A stretch of 64,000 bases of DNA from Caenorhabditis elegans (Eukaryota; Nematoda; Chromadorea; Rhabditida; Rhabditidae), in assembly GCF_000002985.6 (NCBI RefSeq), contig NC_003282.8, positions 10,044,001 to 10,108,000 of the forward strand, given 5' to 3'. Under the pieces are notes generated by a model that saw only the letters and a list, made by a program, of their open reading frames with translations, did not search any database and was not told the DNA's origin. The translations under genes and the position numbers were made by a program. Within the stretch, counting starts at the first letter, position 1; the number at the start of each line of letters is the position of its first letter. Shown here one piece after another: positions 10,036 to 23,874 of this stretch.

Positions 10036-11711
10036 TCAAAGCAAAGTACTACGTACTGGGCAACCACCAGAATCCTTTTTCATCGCCATTCCCGACCAGG
10101 TGCCATCCTGAAACACAATATCGATTGAATAGGGATGTATAATAAAACTACCAAAGTATTCTCAACATCTCGATTTGGTTTCAACCATGACACATAAAGA
10201 AGATCCTTACGAGCCATAAGAAGAGCCATAATAGGAAGCTTAGCCTTCTTCTCATCCACTGCAAACATTCTCAATTCTCCTGGAACTACTACTTGGCGAA
10301 TAAATTCATTCTTCTGAACAATTGCGTTGCAAATCGCTAATGTGATTTTTTCAATGAAAACTTCAGCTTTATCTTCTTGATCTCCACTACGACAGAATCC
10401 ACGAAGAAGTTCTTGATCGGCTTCCACTGGGATTTCTTTTGAAATGAGAGATTCAAGCTTGATGAGTTGGAGGACACGAGCACTGTTGATGATTATATCC
10501 TCACACTAAAATCAATAACTTATATAATCGTACACTTTCAAATGCTAACCGATTCATCGTCCTCAACAGCTCCCGCCTTCTCATTTGCTTTCAAAACTTT
10601 GCACTTTTTCATTTTACTTTTCTTCCTCAACGCAGCAAGCTTATCAATAACTTCTGGCATTTTCTGATCTCCTTTGATATCAGCTCCATCAACATCAATC
10701 TTCCAACGCATTTTGTTTTTGATTCCATGAGTTCCGGATTGTGCAGGTGCTGCGGGTCCAGCGACTTCCTTCAATTTTCTAGATTAGAGTCAAATCAAAG
10801 CAGTTTTCGTACGTTCTGGTTTCACTCAATTAAACTCCTATTGGTTTTGGGTTTCTTCTGGCGATTGCCGGATGATCACGTGTCAGTAAAAAATAACTAA
10901 GTAATATCCCTCAGTTCTATTGTTTGAAAATTTGGCTGGAATTCGGAAAATTTTATATATAAAGAACCCAAATCCTAGTGGTTGCCAATTTCTCGAGAAA
11001 TTGGTTTCTTGTTTTTTTTTTGAGATTTCCAGAAGGAGATTCCAGGATTGTTAATGATTTCGAAATAAAAAACAACACTCAACAACGCTTCAACCTGAGC
11101 CTAACAAGCCTCAGAAACATAATTCCTGTGTGTGTAAAAATATGAGATTCCTCACCTCAAAAACACTCGCTTCCTGTTCTTCCTTCTTAGCTTCTATTTT
11201 CTTCGGAATCTTCACTGGAACATCTTCAGTTTTCGATCCACCAACACCTCCTCCACCTCCATCATCTTTCTTCAATTTCTCATCTTTCTTCACCTTCTCC
11301 TCTTTTCTCTCTTTCTTCTCCTCTCCAATACTTTTCGAATTCGGATTTGGTGATGGTTGCTCAACATTCTTGTCTTCTGTTGTTTTCTGCTCTTCGCGAA
11401 TTCCTCGGCGCTTCTAAAATATTACAAATTATAATTCACTTTTTCTGGTAAGTGCCTCACAATCAAACTCTTAGATCTTGAATTTCCAGAAAAAACTGAT
11501 TCCCTTGATTTGTCGTTCGGACTTTGATTTCCTGGTGGAGGTTTATCATCTTCGTGAGAATCACCAGTTACCGCGGTTTTCTCATTACCACCACCATTTC
11601 TGAAAAATTGGAAACATATAAAATGAAATTCGGAAATACAATTACTAACGAGAAGAACTTCTTCCATTTTGAGATTGAGCGACTGTTTGACTTCGATTTC
11701 GATTTTCCCAT
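10036..11711 (-). CDS. Uncharacterised Lys/Glu-rich protein (middle junction unresolved)
   Basis: Two in-phase exon blocks are clear. The 5' block has exons 11650-11711 (start MGKSKSKSNSRS), 11461-11599 and 11156-11413: low complexity, rich in Ser, Lys and Glu, with a GGGGGVGG stretch. The 3' block has exons 10550-10778, 10152-10505 and 10036-10107; it reads MRWKIDVDGADIKGDQK, then a folded-looking domain with NEFIRQVVVPGELRMF and LLMARKDLLYVSWLKPNRD, ending CPVRSTLL. I recognise no family. The join is the problem: the 5' block ends in phase 0 at 11156, but the obvious acceptor at 10778 needs one base to complete a codon. Either a short exon lies in 10779-11155, a weak acceptor (TTGAAG) eight to ten bases further in is used, or these are two genes. 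Confidence 0.65.
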
Positions 11712-13134
11712 ATTTTGACTGAAATTTTTAAAAACATTTCTAATTATCAAGTAGAAGATATATTATGTTGTTTGGCAACATCAACTACTGTAGGGCTTCT
11801 ACGATATCTGCTTGCCTAAGTTCCGGCATAGTTCGCCTCCAAAGAGACCTACGCATACTTTGCATTGAAAAATAAACAATATGTCCACCTTCATGAGCAC
11901 CTATAGGATATACGCCTAACAAAATCTTTTGTGGAAACCGTATCTTGACGTAGTTTATCTTTGAAACTCCACTTAGACAAGGCTTAGAAAATCTAAGCAC
12001 GACTGTTGCCATCTAAGAGCCCACAGCACCTACCTAGGCCAAGAAAATTCTGTCTATGCCGGGTCCCACTTGAGGGCTTACAGCTTACCAGCGAACAACT
12101 CGGGCATTGCAATCCAGGCTGTTCACAACACCCTAGAACGTCGCATGCAAACTACAGTAAACGATTTCTGAAAACGTGTCCAAACTTACTTCGAATCGGT
12201 GTAAATTATGAAGAAAGTTAATGTACTCTTTCTTGATTGAATTTGAAACTAATCGATTTTTGCTTATTTTGATGTAAATTGATCAGTTCAAGAGATAAGA
12301 AATTAAAAATGGAACAAAAAGTCATGAAAAATAAATTTGGCAGTGAATTATTTTAATTTTTTTAAGAGTACATTTTAAGAGTACATTTACCTATAGTTTT
12401 ATCATGTCTTGCATGAAGCTCTATGTAAATGAAACCCTAAATGTGTTGGGAAAGTTTAAAAAAAAATTCAAAGGCAATCTATCTCGACCCGATCGAGAAG
12501 TCTCATTAGGAAATTTAGCAGATGACAAAAAATTAATGTTTTTAATTAGCTGTTTAGAATCTTTCATACTGTTCGCTTTAAACTCTAAGTCAAGAGATAA
12601 TAATTGTTTTTTTTTAAATATTTCTTCAAAATCAGCATAATTATATTTCATCAAGGAACAAATACACAAAAACGAAAAATTAAATTTTCACAGGGAGGAA
12701 CACAAGGAAAACCAAATAAATCACATCGAGTTTCTGACGAAAAAAAGTGATAAAAATGGGATGGGAAAGGATGAGTGGACAGTGTTAAGGGAACTGATAT
12801 AAGAACCCGAGAAAACTTTAGATGAATTTTCAGTGAAAGATGAGACTAGAAACGAATAAAATGAGAGGAGCAAAGTGTGCCTTTTTTGGGAAGAGAATGC
12901 CCGTTTTTAAATGGGAACTGGAAAGTCATCTAGACGTCGCAGAAAATCAAAAAATGATTATAAATTATTGAAAATGCGCCAGAAAAGTATTCAGCTTGAA
13001 ACGGAAATAAAACAACTATTCACAATAAAAGTGTTAATCTTCTAATTTACATGCATTGACAGAGATGGTGGGAATGACTAGAATAAAACAAAATATGAAT
13101 AAATTCAAATGAAACAATTTCTGTATTTTTCAAT
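11712..13134. other. Non-coding region with dispersed repeat
   Basis: About 11770-12180 is less AT-rich than its surroundings and carries GCCTAAG/GCCTACC-type sequence resembling dispersed C. elegans repeats. Short ORFs there overlap on both strands and show no exon logic. The remainder (12200-13130) is AT-rich with no supported gene. Confidence 0.45.
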
Positions 13135-14499
13135 TTAGAGAACCGTATTGCTTCTACGCTTCCGCTCTGTTGGATCCGATTTCAATTTGTAGATCATTTC
13201 ACCAAGTTGGTCGATCTCATGGACGTTTTCGGTCTGAAAATTTGAAAATGGAAGTTGGAATTAAACTTGAAGACTTACCAAATAAATAAGTGTTGTCCAT
13301 ATCATATCCATCAATTTTGAATCATCAATTTGATCAATCCGAACTGAAATTCCCTTCGGACTCAATCGATTGAATGGAATATTGTGAGCATGACATCTAT
13401 CCTGCGCCATCTCTACAGCTGTCAAATCTTGACCAACTACTTGTTCCAAAATAAGAGTTGAAAGATGTCCAATATTCATTGCCTTTGCTCTTATACTCTT
13501 CCCACTTTTATATTTTCTTTCTGCGAGTGCTGGTTCACCAGTTCCAATTGAAAGAACACCGGCAAGATGGATCGGTTGTTGATGTTTCGAGAAACTATCA
13601 TATTCTTTGAATAATACATTCAGTGGATAATTGGCAACAAAACTTCCATCAACCAACACTTTGTTTCCATATATGAAAGGTTCAAAATATGTTGGAGCAG
13701 CACTGCTTGCTCTTGCAGCTTCTCTGAATAAAACATCTTGATCCTCATTCAACGGTGCTCCAAATGGTTTTGTGAATGAATAATTTCTGAAGACATGAAG
13801 TCTTGCTGGAGCTGTGCTTATGTCCAATGCAGGGATAGTGAGACGAGTTGGGCATTCTTGGAGAGTTTGAGTTGGGAAGCAATCTCCCAATACTTTATCG
13901 ATATTCTTAGTTTGAACAGCTACTTGATCTCCAAGCAGTCGTTTTACAGTACTTCCACGAAGAAAAATTTGACTTTTCATATCCCAGTATTGGAAAAAAC
14001 ATTCACTTATTGATATCTTATTGACCATTGAGAGAGCTAGCATACTTCCTGTTGATGTTCCAATAAACCAATCAAAAAGATTCGGAAGTGTTTCATCACC
14101 AAGAAGCCTTCGAGAGGCATATAGAAGGCATACCACTGAAGTTATATTAAATAGGAAATTTATAAGAATTTAAGAATTCTAACCTGAAACCAATCCCCTC
14201 ATTCCTCCACCATCAAGACACAATGCCATAACTCCATCAACCTTTTTTGATCGATTTATTTGAATGGGTGTTCTCTCGTACATCTCCTCAAAAATGACTC
14301 CAGAAAACTCGAGGAATGATTTAAATTTCACAGCGCATTCTTCACAAACACTCCCATTGTCAATCCGATCTGCCAGTGTTTTCTCTCCAAAATCATCCTT
14401 GAAAAGTGGTGTTGGATCAGCTCCCAAAGTCAGAAGAAGGCGCATTTCAGTGATTGTTGATTGAGGAACTGACCATATTTCCAGAAGTTTTGATGTCAT
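13135..14499 (-). CDS. Patatin-like calcium-independent phospholipase A2 (iPLA2 family)
   Basis: Core exons 14184-14499, 13279-14135 and 13135-13233 join in frame (423 aa). The patatin catalytic set is complete: oxyanion loop DGGGMRG at the exon 1/2 boundary, nucleophile elbow GTSTG (GxSxG), and the catalytic Asp in VDGSFVANYP, where the third position is Ser rather than the common Gly. Such enzymes cleave fatty acids from membrane glycerophospholipids. The N-terminal part contains LLLTLGADPTPL, reminiscent of the last ankyrin repeat before the catalytic domain of iPLA2-beta, but no full ankyrin array is visible upstream. The start is uncertain: CAG immediately precedes the ATG at 14499, so it may be an SL acceptor, or an upstream exon at 14982-15125 may belong (next entry). 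Confidence 0.88.
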
Positions 14500-14981
14500 C
14501 TGTGAATTGATAATTCAGGCCTATGATATCACAATGCTTTATGGGAATTATTAAAGTTCACATGTGACTAATACAGTACTGATTAAACATTTTTAGAGTT
14601 TGGTCACACAAGAAACATGCTGAATATACGTCATATTTGTTGAAAAAAAAGCACAATTGTACAACCAATATCAATGCCCAGGATTTGAAGTTGCTTTTGA
14701 CAATTTTCAACAAAATCTAAAGTTTTTTCCTAAACTCTTATTTAAATTTCAATTGAAAATTTTCATAGAGAGCCTGTTTTAATCAAAACTTCTGTAATTG
14801 CACATTAATAAAAAGTTATTCAATTCCTAGTTTCTTCCTAGTCAAAATGTTCTTTGATCGATTAATTTGGATCTTTGATGATTGCTATTAAATTGTGTGC
14901 ACTGATAACAATTGTCTGTGTCAGCTGTAAACTGTTCTAGGTCAAAGGTCGTTTTTTTGTGAAGAGAGAATGTTCCCGTAC

Positions 14982-15125
14982 CATTGCATTTCCCGGTGCC
15001 TGCTCAGCTTGTGCTCCTTTTTCTTTTTGTGCCTGAACTGCCGATTTGAGGAATGCAATCATATTATCCACTCTCTCCGCTTTCTTCTTTGTGCTCATCT
15101 GATGAGCACAACGAGTTGACGGCAT
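14982..15125 (-). CDS. Possible 5' exon of the phospholipase gene (48 codons)
   Basis: An ORF from ATG 15125 to a GTACGG donor after 14982 is exactly 48 codons in phase 0 and would splice in frame to the phospholipase exon at 14499. It is polar and helical in character (MIAFLKSAVQAQKEKGAQAE). A competing reading uses a stronger donor (CCG|GTGAGC) just upstream near 15143 and a 38-nt exon at 15143-15180. Only transcript data can decide. Confidence 0.4.
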
Positions 15126-15180
15126 TGTGCTGGAGCTCACCGGATTGCGGGAACCCAAGTTTCAGATGGGAGAGACTTCT

Positions 15181-18100
15181 AAAAAAATAAAATAAAATGT
15201 CGGTCGAAACGACGAATGAAAGAGGAAAATTCGACGAAAAATTGAAAAGAAGCTGTTTGAGTGCGTGTCTGTGAGTGCTTCATGAAAAATAAGCCGATGG
15301 AGGTGAAAAATGATAACGTTTTGATAAGGGCATTCAGGAAATTATTCATGTGAATGGCAAAGTCCAATTTGAAGAACGTTTTCTTATCAATATTTATCTC
15401 AATATTTTGGTCAAAGTTTCGAATCAATACACGTGGCAATGATAACAACTTATCTTGTTCCGTCTAGACGCATCTTAAAAATGAGTTTTTACAAGTTTGC
15501 AGTTCTTACAAAGAAAATTAATCAGTTTGAAGTTTCAATTTTTTCTGATTTTCTAACACATTGCTAATTTTAAAATTTATTCAAAAGCGAAACACATTTC
15601 CTAACACTTTACATTTTGGTCTAAAAATTTTATGTTATTTTTTAGTAATTTTGAAATCGTAATAATATTTTGTTGCTTTGACGTTTAATATTTTGTGGTG
15701 ACTTGTTTTGAATTCTAATGATTTAATTTATCTTATAATTAACACATGTATTATGTTCAATTGGTAAATGTGTTACAACTCATCAAAATTTTATTTTTCT
15801 TACAATCCTAAATTGCTTAAAAGTTATAACGTCTATAATAATGGTTTTTGGAAATGTTTAAAAATTTCAAAAATATTATTTTTATCAGTCCTAGTCATAT
15901 TTCAACCAAAACCAATAAATATAAAATTTGAAAAGTTCATATAAACGAGAAAACGATGAGAAAAATGGGGTCAGACTCGGAGCCGCGGCGCTCAAAAAAT
16001 GATCAAGTTAGAGCGTGTTGATTAGACGAAAAAGTAGTTTAGACAACTAGAGAATGCTTAGTTACAATGAATAAATAAAAGACACAGACTAGACAGACCA
16101 ATTGTCGATGCGAAAAGAGGAACTGAGTGCAAAACGGACGGGAAATGCTTTCGGAAATTGAGAGATGAGGATGAAGTCGGAAAAGAATATGAGACGTTCT
16201 TAACTGAAAAGTTGAAAAATTAAAAATTAAAAGTTATGTGAGAGAAAGAGGGTTCATCAAGAATAAGTCAATCAAAAAATCAAAACTCATACGGAGAAAC
16301 CATTAAAAAATACGGAGAAATGATAAGAAACGGAAAAAAATTGACTGAAAAACTCTGGGCGCATGAGTGGAGTTGTTACAAAAATCAACGGAGAGGAACA
16401 AAAGATTTGAATTTGGCAGTAATATCTGCAATGGCATGGCTTTAAAATTTAAGTTCAAAACTTTTGAAGAACATCTTCCAACAGACATTCGATACTTAGA
16501 CAACAAAAAGTTTCGATCAGAATTTTAAATCTGCTGACTGTACGTTCAACACGACAAATTTGGAACTAAAATTATATTTTTTTGAAGTAAAAAATTTCGA
16601 TTTTATATTATAATAAGTTTTGTATTGACACCTAAATCAAGGTCAAGTGAAAACTAAAAAAAACCTCTGTTTAATCATTTCAACAGTAGTACTTTTGGAA
16701 ATACTATCTCCATCATCAATCTTATTTTGTCTCGTAACAGATGATACAGAAGAGATCAATGACGATACATTCTCTCGAACAATGGCTACTTTGTCTGAAA
16801 CTGGACGAAATATTATGAGAAACTGAGATGTCGACAAGAGAAAAAGAGAACAAACCATCCATACTTTTCAAACATTTTTTTTTTCATTTTGTTCCGTATC
16901 TAGTGATGTAAGGTCTCAAAATTCATGGAAAGTTGATAAGATGATAGATAAGTTTTTGCTTGCAAACTAAAAAAAACTCTCAGTTACTCACCTTTTGCCT
17001 CAATTTCAATGCAAATAGATCACTAAAAACTAGCGAGAAATCGACAAATATTTGTACGAAAATTGTGGTTTTTACTAGGGGTTTTGTTGAGTTGAGAGTC
17101 ATATCATGGCTTATCAATTTGTGGTTTCAAATGTAGTTTGAAATATAGAAAATAAAGATTTTTGTGGTGTGAAAATGTAACTATAAAATATGAAACTGAG
17201 TTGGAGAGAGTTGGATGAAAATAGTATAAAATGAGAGAAAGAGGAATAGATGAAAGAGAGGAAGTTTTAACGGATTATGGGTCACAACATTTAAACATGA
17301 AAGTACGAAATAGAGTCAGAATACATATAAGTTTTTTTCTGAAAATCTCCCTAAAAAACTGCGGCAGTTTTTTTTTTCACAAAAACGATGAACCCTTCAG
17401 AAGCTTATATTGATTTTCCAAATTTTTCTAATTGTAGGAAAAATTATTATATTATTTTACTGCAATAAAGTTATAAAAATTATAGAAAAAATTTCATAAC
17501 AAAAATATTAGTTTTTTTCTAAATTATTATCAGTAGCTTTAATTTGAAGTTAACGTTATCAAGTATATTCTTCGAAAACCTACAATACCCCATTGCTCTT
17601 TACTAATTAGTAACATACTTCAAACAGAAACAAAAAGAAAAACAGGTGAACATTGAAAATGTCAGACTTACAAAACGTGGCTAACAGAAATTGATATTTG
17701 TAGAAGAGAACCTGATTAGAAATTAGTTTTTCAATATATTATTTTCTGATTGAATGTACCAGACAACCCTTAAGAGTCCCAGAGATTGTAGCAGAGAACC
17801 AAAATTCTGAAACCGAAAAAATAATAACAATAATTAATCAGCTGGGAAATAATGTTTTTCGAAACCCAATAAGGAAGTTATTATATGTACATAAATGACT
17901 CGGCAAAACGTCACAACTTCATAGCAAACTCCTGCAACTCAATAAAAACATTTATATAACTTTGTAAAAAGCTGTTAAGAAGTTGCGAAAACCAACGGGA
18001 TTGTGAGCGAAATTTAGCTTTACATCTGCTAAGAAATTGCAAAAGTCGTCTGAAAAGCTGCAAAAGTTTGCTTAAAAGCTAAAATGCCTAATTGTTGATA

Positions 18101-21100
18101 AGAAGTTGCAAGAGTATGCTATGAAGTTAGGCCGTTTTGCCGAGGACAGATGAAATTAGATATACATAAACAGAGAAATTCAATATAGAATTCTCAAATA
18201 AAAGAAGAAAGAAGAAAGAGTTACAGTATACATTTCGAATAAGCGTTGTCTTGGAAATATAGACGATGACAGATGAAATGTCTAGACGCATAATGTGAAA
18301 ATTTTGAGGCGGATTTTTTAGTTTTCACCTTAATAAAATAGTCACAGTTTGTGACTTTCGGTAGTTGTTCACTAATGCCTGCCTCGTGTCTTGACGTGCT
18401 TAACTACTAAAAATACATCGAATAACTTAATTGACTGGGGAAATGAGAAATTCGTATATCTAGACTGTGCATACGCTTGAGTAAAAAACGGTAGGCAGGT
18501 ACGTCATACGTCGATAGACGTGCCTGCCTACTTTGAAACCCTAATCCTACAAAATGAAGTCAATTTTTTTTGTTTGAAGCGATTCAAATCGACTAAACAT
18601 AATATTGCAGTTCTGAATATTTATATGGAGGTTTTTTTCAATACATATTACATTAGTCACCGTTTTTATGTTTATAGTATTTTTAGTCTCATTTCTCATA
18701 TTTACTAAAATCACGTTTTATTGATAAATCATTATGAAATCGACAAGCATATCTATTTCTAGAATATCAAAATGACTCACTACTGAGAAATGAATGCAGC
18801 TTCTTCAAAGATCACTGAAAAAGTGGAAGAAAAAACAAAGAATGAGAGAAAAGTGCAAGTGCCTACCATAAAAAGAGCACACGCGGAGCCAACGGCAGCG
18901 GAAAAAAAGAAAAGAAAATCGATGAGAGGACAGAGAGTTGCTCTGCGGAGCCCCGTGTGCTTTCATGTCTGCGTGTGTCTAGAAGAGCCGAAAATGGAAA
19001 GAAAAATGAAAAAAGGAAGGAAAAAGGCGCACCGCTTTTTTTCGCTCCAAACACGACGACGTTAGGAGCTTTTCATCTTTTTCAGCACCAGTCAATTTGA
19101 AGAAAAATGTAGAGAGAGAAAGAAAGAGAGCGTGAAAAGAAAATGAATGGGTTTTCAGTGAAAATTTAATTAAAAAAATAAACAAGAAAACAAGGTTCCA
19201 ATCATCGACAGTGTCTGAAGTTGTGTTTTTTCTTTTCAAAAACTATTATACAAATTCATATTTTTGTATCGTTCTGTAAAGTTTATTCTCAATAATCATA
19301 CGTAAAAAATAATATAAATCTGAATAAGCTCTAGACAGGATTCGAAAAACTGATAACTCATTGATAATGGAAAGATTAATAAAAAGCAATTGACGTACTA
19401 CTATGACGAAGCGTCGTGATTGTAAAAAGATTGCGTGTATCCTGCAGTTCCTCCTTGTCTATTTGTAATGTACAAAATGTGACTTCTGGAAATTTTGGAA
19501 GTTGTGCCTGAAACTTTTTTCAGCGAGGATTTCATTTCGAAGACCTACTGTACTTGCGTCAGCATTGTTATTCACGTATCGCATGGAAAAATTGTGATTA
19601 TTAAATTTAAGAGCCATACTGCAGCCAAACAGGGTAGCCGCTCGCTTTTCAACGTTTGACCGTAAACAGGTAATCTCTAAACGAAGTGAACAAATTTTGA
19701 TCTAGTTTTGGCTAGACATGGGGCAAACATTGGACAGAATTTGTTCGGTAACAAGAGTTGGTCAAGTGGGGGTTCACGTGGTGTCACGGTTTGATCTACA
19801 AAAATTGTGGTTTGTGTGGGACTTGCTCACCCAGGAAGAATGTGGCGTTACACGCTTTGCACATCTATTAATAGAGTCTAAATTGTCATTTTTCCCGGAG
19901 ATCAAATCAAGAAGAGACACTTTGATATCACGTGATGGTGAAACCACATTGGTTCCTTCACAAATAAATTACCAATTCTTGATAAACCATGTCCAAAGTT
20001 TGGTCGAGGTTGCACCAAGGTTAATTCAGTTTTTTGAGCAATAAATTGTGGGCTGCTACTTCGGTGTTAACCCTGAACGTATCTTTTAATCTTCTTGTAA
20101 TATTCGATGTACACAAAACTTTTTGAGCTCATTTCATTTTCCTAGAAATGTATAGAATAGAAGTTTATTAATACTAATTTCTTTGACCAGAAAATGTGCA
20201 TATTTCATTATTTATCCCACAAACAGATATAATCCTTATCGGGTGTAATGATAAATATAAAACTCTCAAGACCTCACTGTTAGATAATAATCTGTTCCAT
20301 CAACAAAATGGTGTGTAATCCGTGTCAAATCTCCTTCCAAATCATACGTTCTGTTTGAAAATGTAATCGTGGGCTCTTAAAAGGTGCACCGACACCCAAA
20401 CAAGTCTGTCATAATATGGGCGGCACAGAGGAGTGAGAGAAAAAGGTGAGACAGGTGTTATTCACTTAAGAAATAGGTTGTATTGACAGACAAAGACAGT
20501 TGCACAAATCGAGAGCATTAGATGATGTGACACGTGGAATTTACTTTGACACCGTGAATGGTATTGATGTTGTAAAAAATATATTTTATCTGTGGTTTGA
20601 TTCAGGTCTGCTTATTTATTTGGTTAAACTTTCCACGTAGGAACACAGCTGCCTACGACCTACAAGGCACCTTCGGCAGGCTCGGCTCAAAAACCACCTT
20701 GATCGACTGTGATGTGACCCGTACAGTGTCATGGCAAAGTAGGCGTATGTCGCATTTAAAGAAAGTTGTTGTATATCAAACCTGCAAGGCGGAGGTCACT
20801 TGAAATGTTTTATTTTTTTGAAATTGATTTCGGGATTAAAGTTTACAATGCAGATATTATCAAATCTAAAATTCTTAACTCGATTAAACATTTTTTTTAA
20901 TACAAATTTTTAACAGAAAATTGCAGTCTTGTGATATCATATTTAGTTTTAAAAATCGTACATCTTGCGAACATTTAAAAAAAACCTATAATTGGCACTC
21001 TATAACAAACTAGGTCCAATCTTGTAGCAAATTTCCTTTAATGGGCTCTGAAAATTTGATTGAAAATTTCAATGAGAGTTTAAGAAACGAAAGGAGGACA

Positions 21101-23874
21101 AAGTTGTTAAATTTCAAAACAAACTGAAACTTTCAGAAACAACATAATCAGTTGATTATAAAGATTAACGACTAGTTAAAGGTGTAGACTCCCGAAAAAT
21201 TCGTGAGTTCTAATTTTACCTGTATCACACCTGCTTTTTCATTGAATTGTTCCCTTTTCATAAATTAGTCTTCATCACAATGCTCCTCCCACTTCATTTA
21301 TCTCTACGTCTCTCCATTTTTAATACTATTCATGTGTCTGTCATCTAGCATAGTCTGTCACCGATTTGACTGATTACCACCCCGTCCTCTCCCGTCTAAG
21401 AGAGCCCCCAACCCAACACACTCCATCCATCCTCTTCTCAATAGTCACAATATTGTCGTTTCTTCACACAACACAAATCTTCTTTTCTCCTCTATTTCTA
21501 ATTTTTATTGCTTTCTCTTTCATATGATCAATGTTTTGAGTTTGCTCTGAAAATGAATTTTACAGTACATGCGCTATAAATAAAACGTAAGAAGCGACGA
21601 GTAAAACGGTACACAGCTCCGCGCGTTCAGTTGTCTCTGAGGAAAATGGAATATATATTTTCAAAATTGTTAATTTCTGTTATAAAACTATAAACGCCCC
21701 AATTAAATTCCGTATGTTCCTATTAGTACTGCAAACAAGAATTTTATTCATTTTTTTGGTAATTTTAAATTCGAGACTACTCTTTTTGACTTTTAAAAAT
21801 CGGACTTTCAAGTAGAAATACACCGGAACTGTGCAATATGATATCCTAAATTACATCAATGAAAAAATTGTTTAAATTTGTGTAGTGGGACTCGCAAGGG
21901 GTGCTCTCATGCTAGTAGAAGTGCGAAAAAAAAAAACAGAAACTGTAAAATTATTTTCTTGCAGATCTATGTGTTTACAAAAACTGATTTACATAATCAT
22001 CCATAATTGTTCAAAAATGTTTGGATTTTTTTTAATGTTAACTTTAAGCTCGGCTACTGCATTGCCCAAGATCATGATTTGAATATTCATTGTCATTTTA
22101 AAATTCAAGTTTTTTTCAAATTCCACAATTGAGTAATTCCTCAATCAATATTATTTATGCTGATCTTTTTCTCTTCGGAGCAAAATATTCAACTGCATTT
22201 AAATCTTTATTTTCCACCCCCGGAATTTTCTTATTTTATTTCAACTTCTTGAACGATTTCAGTAGACATTAGGTTTTGGGCGTATTTTAAAGTATCGAAT
22301 TCCAAGCGGAAATGAGTGAAGAAGTGACGTATTCTTTTTCAAAAAATAAGAAAATGACCCCTTCTTTTGGTCACTTTTCTTTTTTCACTTTACGATTTTG
22401 CTCACCGTTTTGAATATTCGTAATGAACTTTCTTCAATTTTCAGTATTAATATTCAATAAAAATCAATTTGTTTTCTGACAGTCTGCTAGAAAATTGTTT
22501 ATTTTTAATTTAATTATCTTCGGTTTTCATAATATCAGAGCTAGACTAAACGTAAAAATGTTCCATTTATGTAATTTCTCTTACACTCTGAGTCTCTTCA
22601 TCTCTCATTCTTTAATAATAGAGTGATAAGACGTTTGCATGTGTGCACTCATATGCATAATCATAATCTATAGGTCAAATTTGCGCATCTCTTTCGGTTG
22701 TTTGCAGTTGACTCTCGGGAGTGTAGCGGCAAGTTGAGCAAAAGGGTAGGAAGAGAGAAAACGTTCTGATTTCAACTACTTTTCCTCATAGTTTTTCACG
22801 GTTTTAAGCTGATAGAATCTAGTTGGGTTCAATGTGCACGGTTTAGTTGTTCTGGTGTTCGGTTTGTCAAATTTCACATATTTTCAAAGCTCTTTATTTG
22901 AAACATGGCTGTTACATACATTTAAACGAGATACTAATGGTTTTGGTATAACTGATTTTGGTTAAGTTTCAATTTTGAAACTGTAAGGAAATGAATGTAT
23001 TCGTGATGTATAACAAAACTCTCCATAGATTGTCCCAATTCAATTACTAGGTTCCGTTGTGTTGAACCCGTGGGTAATATCAAAAAATCCTCAAAGTGGG
23101 CAAATAACTAAATATTTCAAAACTCCTAAATTTATATACTTTATTCCTTTACTGAGTACTGAACCTAGAATGCATCAATTTTTCCCAGCCAATGTATTTT
23201 GATGTCTAATATTGACTGTTTTTCGTAATTATGTTAAACGCTTGACAAAGCTGCAAAGCTTTGCAAAGGTTTTCAATATACCATGACTTCTTTTTAAACT
23301 ATGTTTATTTTATTGGTCCGTGTACGATGATTGCCAATAATGAAATTTTTTAACCTACATAGTTTCCAACTTGACATTTTTAATTTACCAAATCTACATA
23401 TATTTTCTCTTTTTACAAAATGAAAAGATTTTCTTGCCTGTTTCAAAGCAGAAATAAACCAAAACTAAAAGTCTTTAAAACAGTAGTTTGTTTAATTTCT
23501 GATTCTCTATTACAAAGTTCTTTCGAGAAAAAAAAGTCCATTCATTCCGTCTGTATCATATCAAATGTCTTCCCATTTTCCCTCCGACCATCTTCTTATT
23601 TTCCATTAATCCAAAAGCTAACATTCCATCCTAATTTTGTGTTTTCGTTTCAACTGCCTACTCATTTTTGCTCCTTTCCCTAAGTTCTCATCTTTTCTGA
23701 ATCTTTTCAAAATTGATTTCATTTTATGCTTCATCGTCAATTTCGTAAAAGTTGTGAAAGTTGTCACTCTTTGATTTGATTTTCGGGGATTTCTTTTCAA
23801 TTTTTCAACTTTTGTTTTCAGAATCATTCGAAAAATCAAATAGAGTCACGAACGACGTTTCGTCTTTTTCACTG
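15181..23874. other. Long non-coding region upstream of cwn-2
   Basis: About 8.7 kb without a convincing gene. It probably holds cwn-2 regulatory sequence and 5' parts of the minus-strand phospholipase gene. Contents noted: exon-like segments on the minus strand at about 16680-16795 and 17000-17030; a GTAGGCAGG hairpin at 18491-18531; purine-rich DNA at 18820-19150; CT-rich stretches near 21280-21500 and 22560-22640; a GC-richer segment with a 108-codon ORF at 19718-20044 that I do not accept as a gene. Confidence 0.5.
18491..18531. repeat. GTAGGCAGG hairpin
   Basis: GTAGGCAGGTACGT at 18491-18504 and ACGTGCCTGCCTAC at 18518-18531 are inverted copies with one mismatch around a 13-nt loop. The same GTAGGCAGG/CCTGCCTAC word recurs near 29118, 45040-45240 and 46203. 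Confidence 0.7.

Noticed and set aside
18790-19239. Lys-rich plus-strand ORF and overlapping Phe-rich minus ORFs
   Set aside because: Purine-rich low-complexity DNA open in several frames at once; no splice logic or domain.
19718-20044. 108-codon plus-strand ORF (MGQTLDRICSVTRVGQ)
   Set aside because: Single open frame, no flanking exon partners, no recognisable domain, and partly inverted internal words suggest a degenerate repeat.
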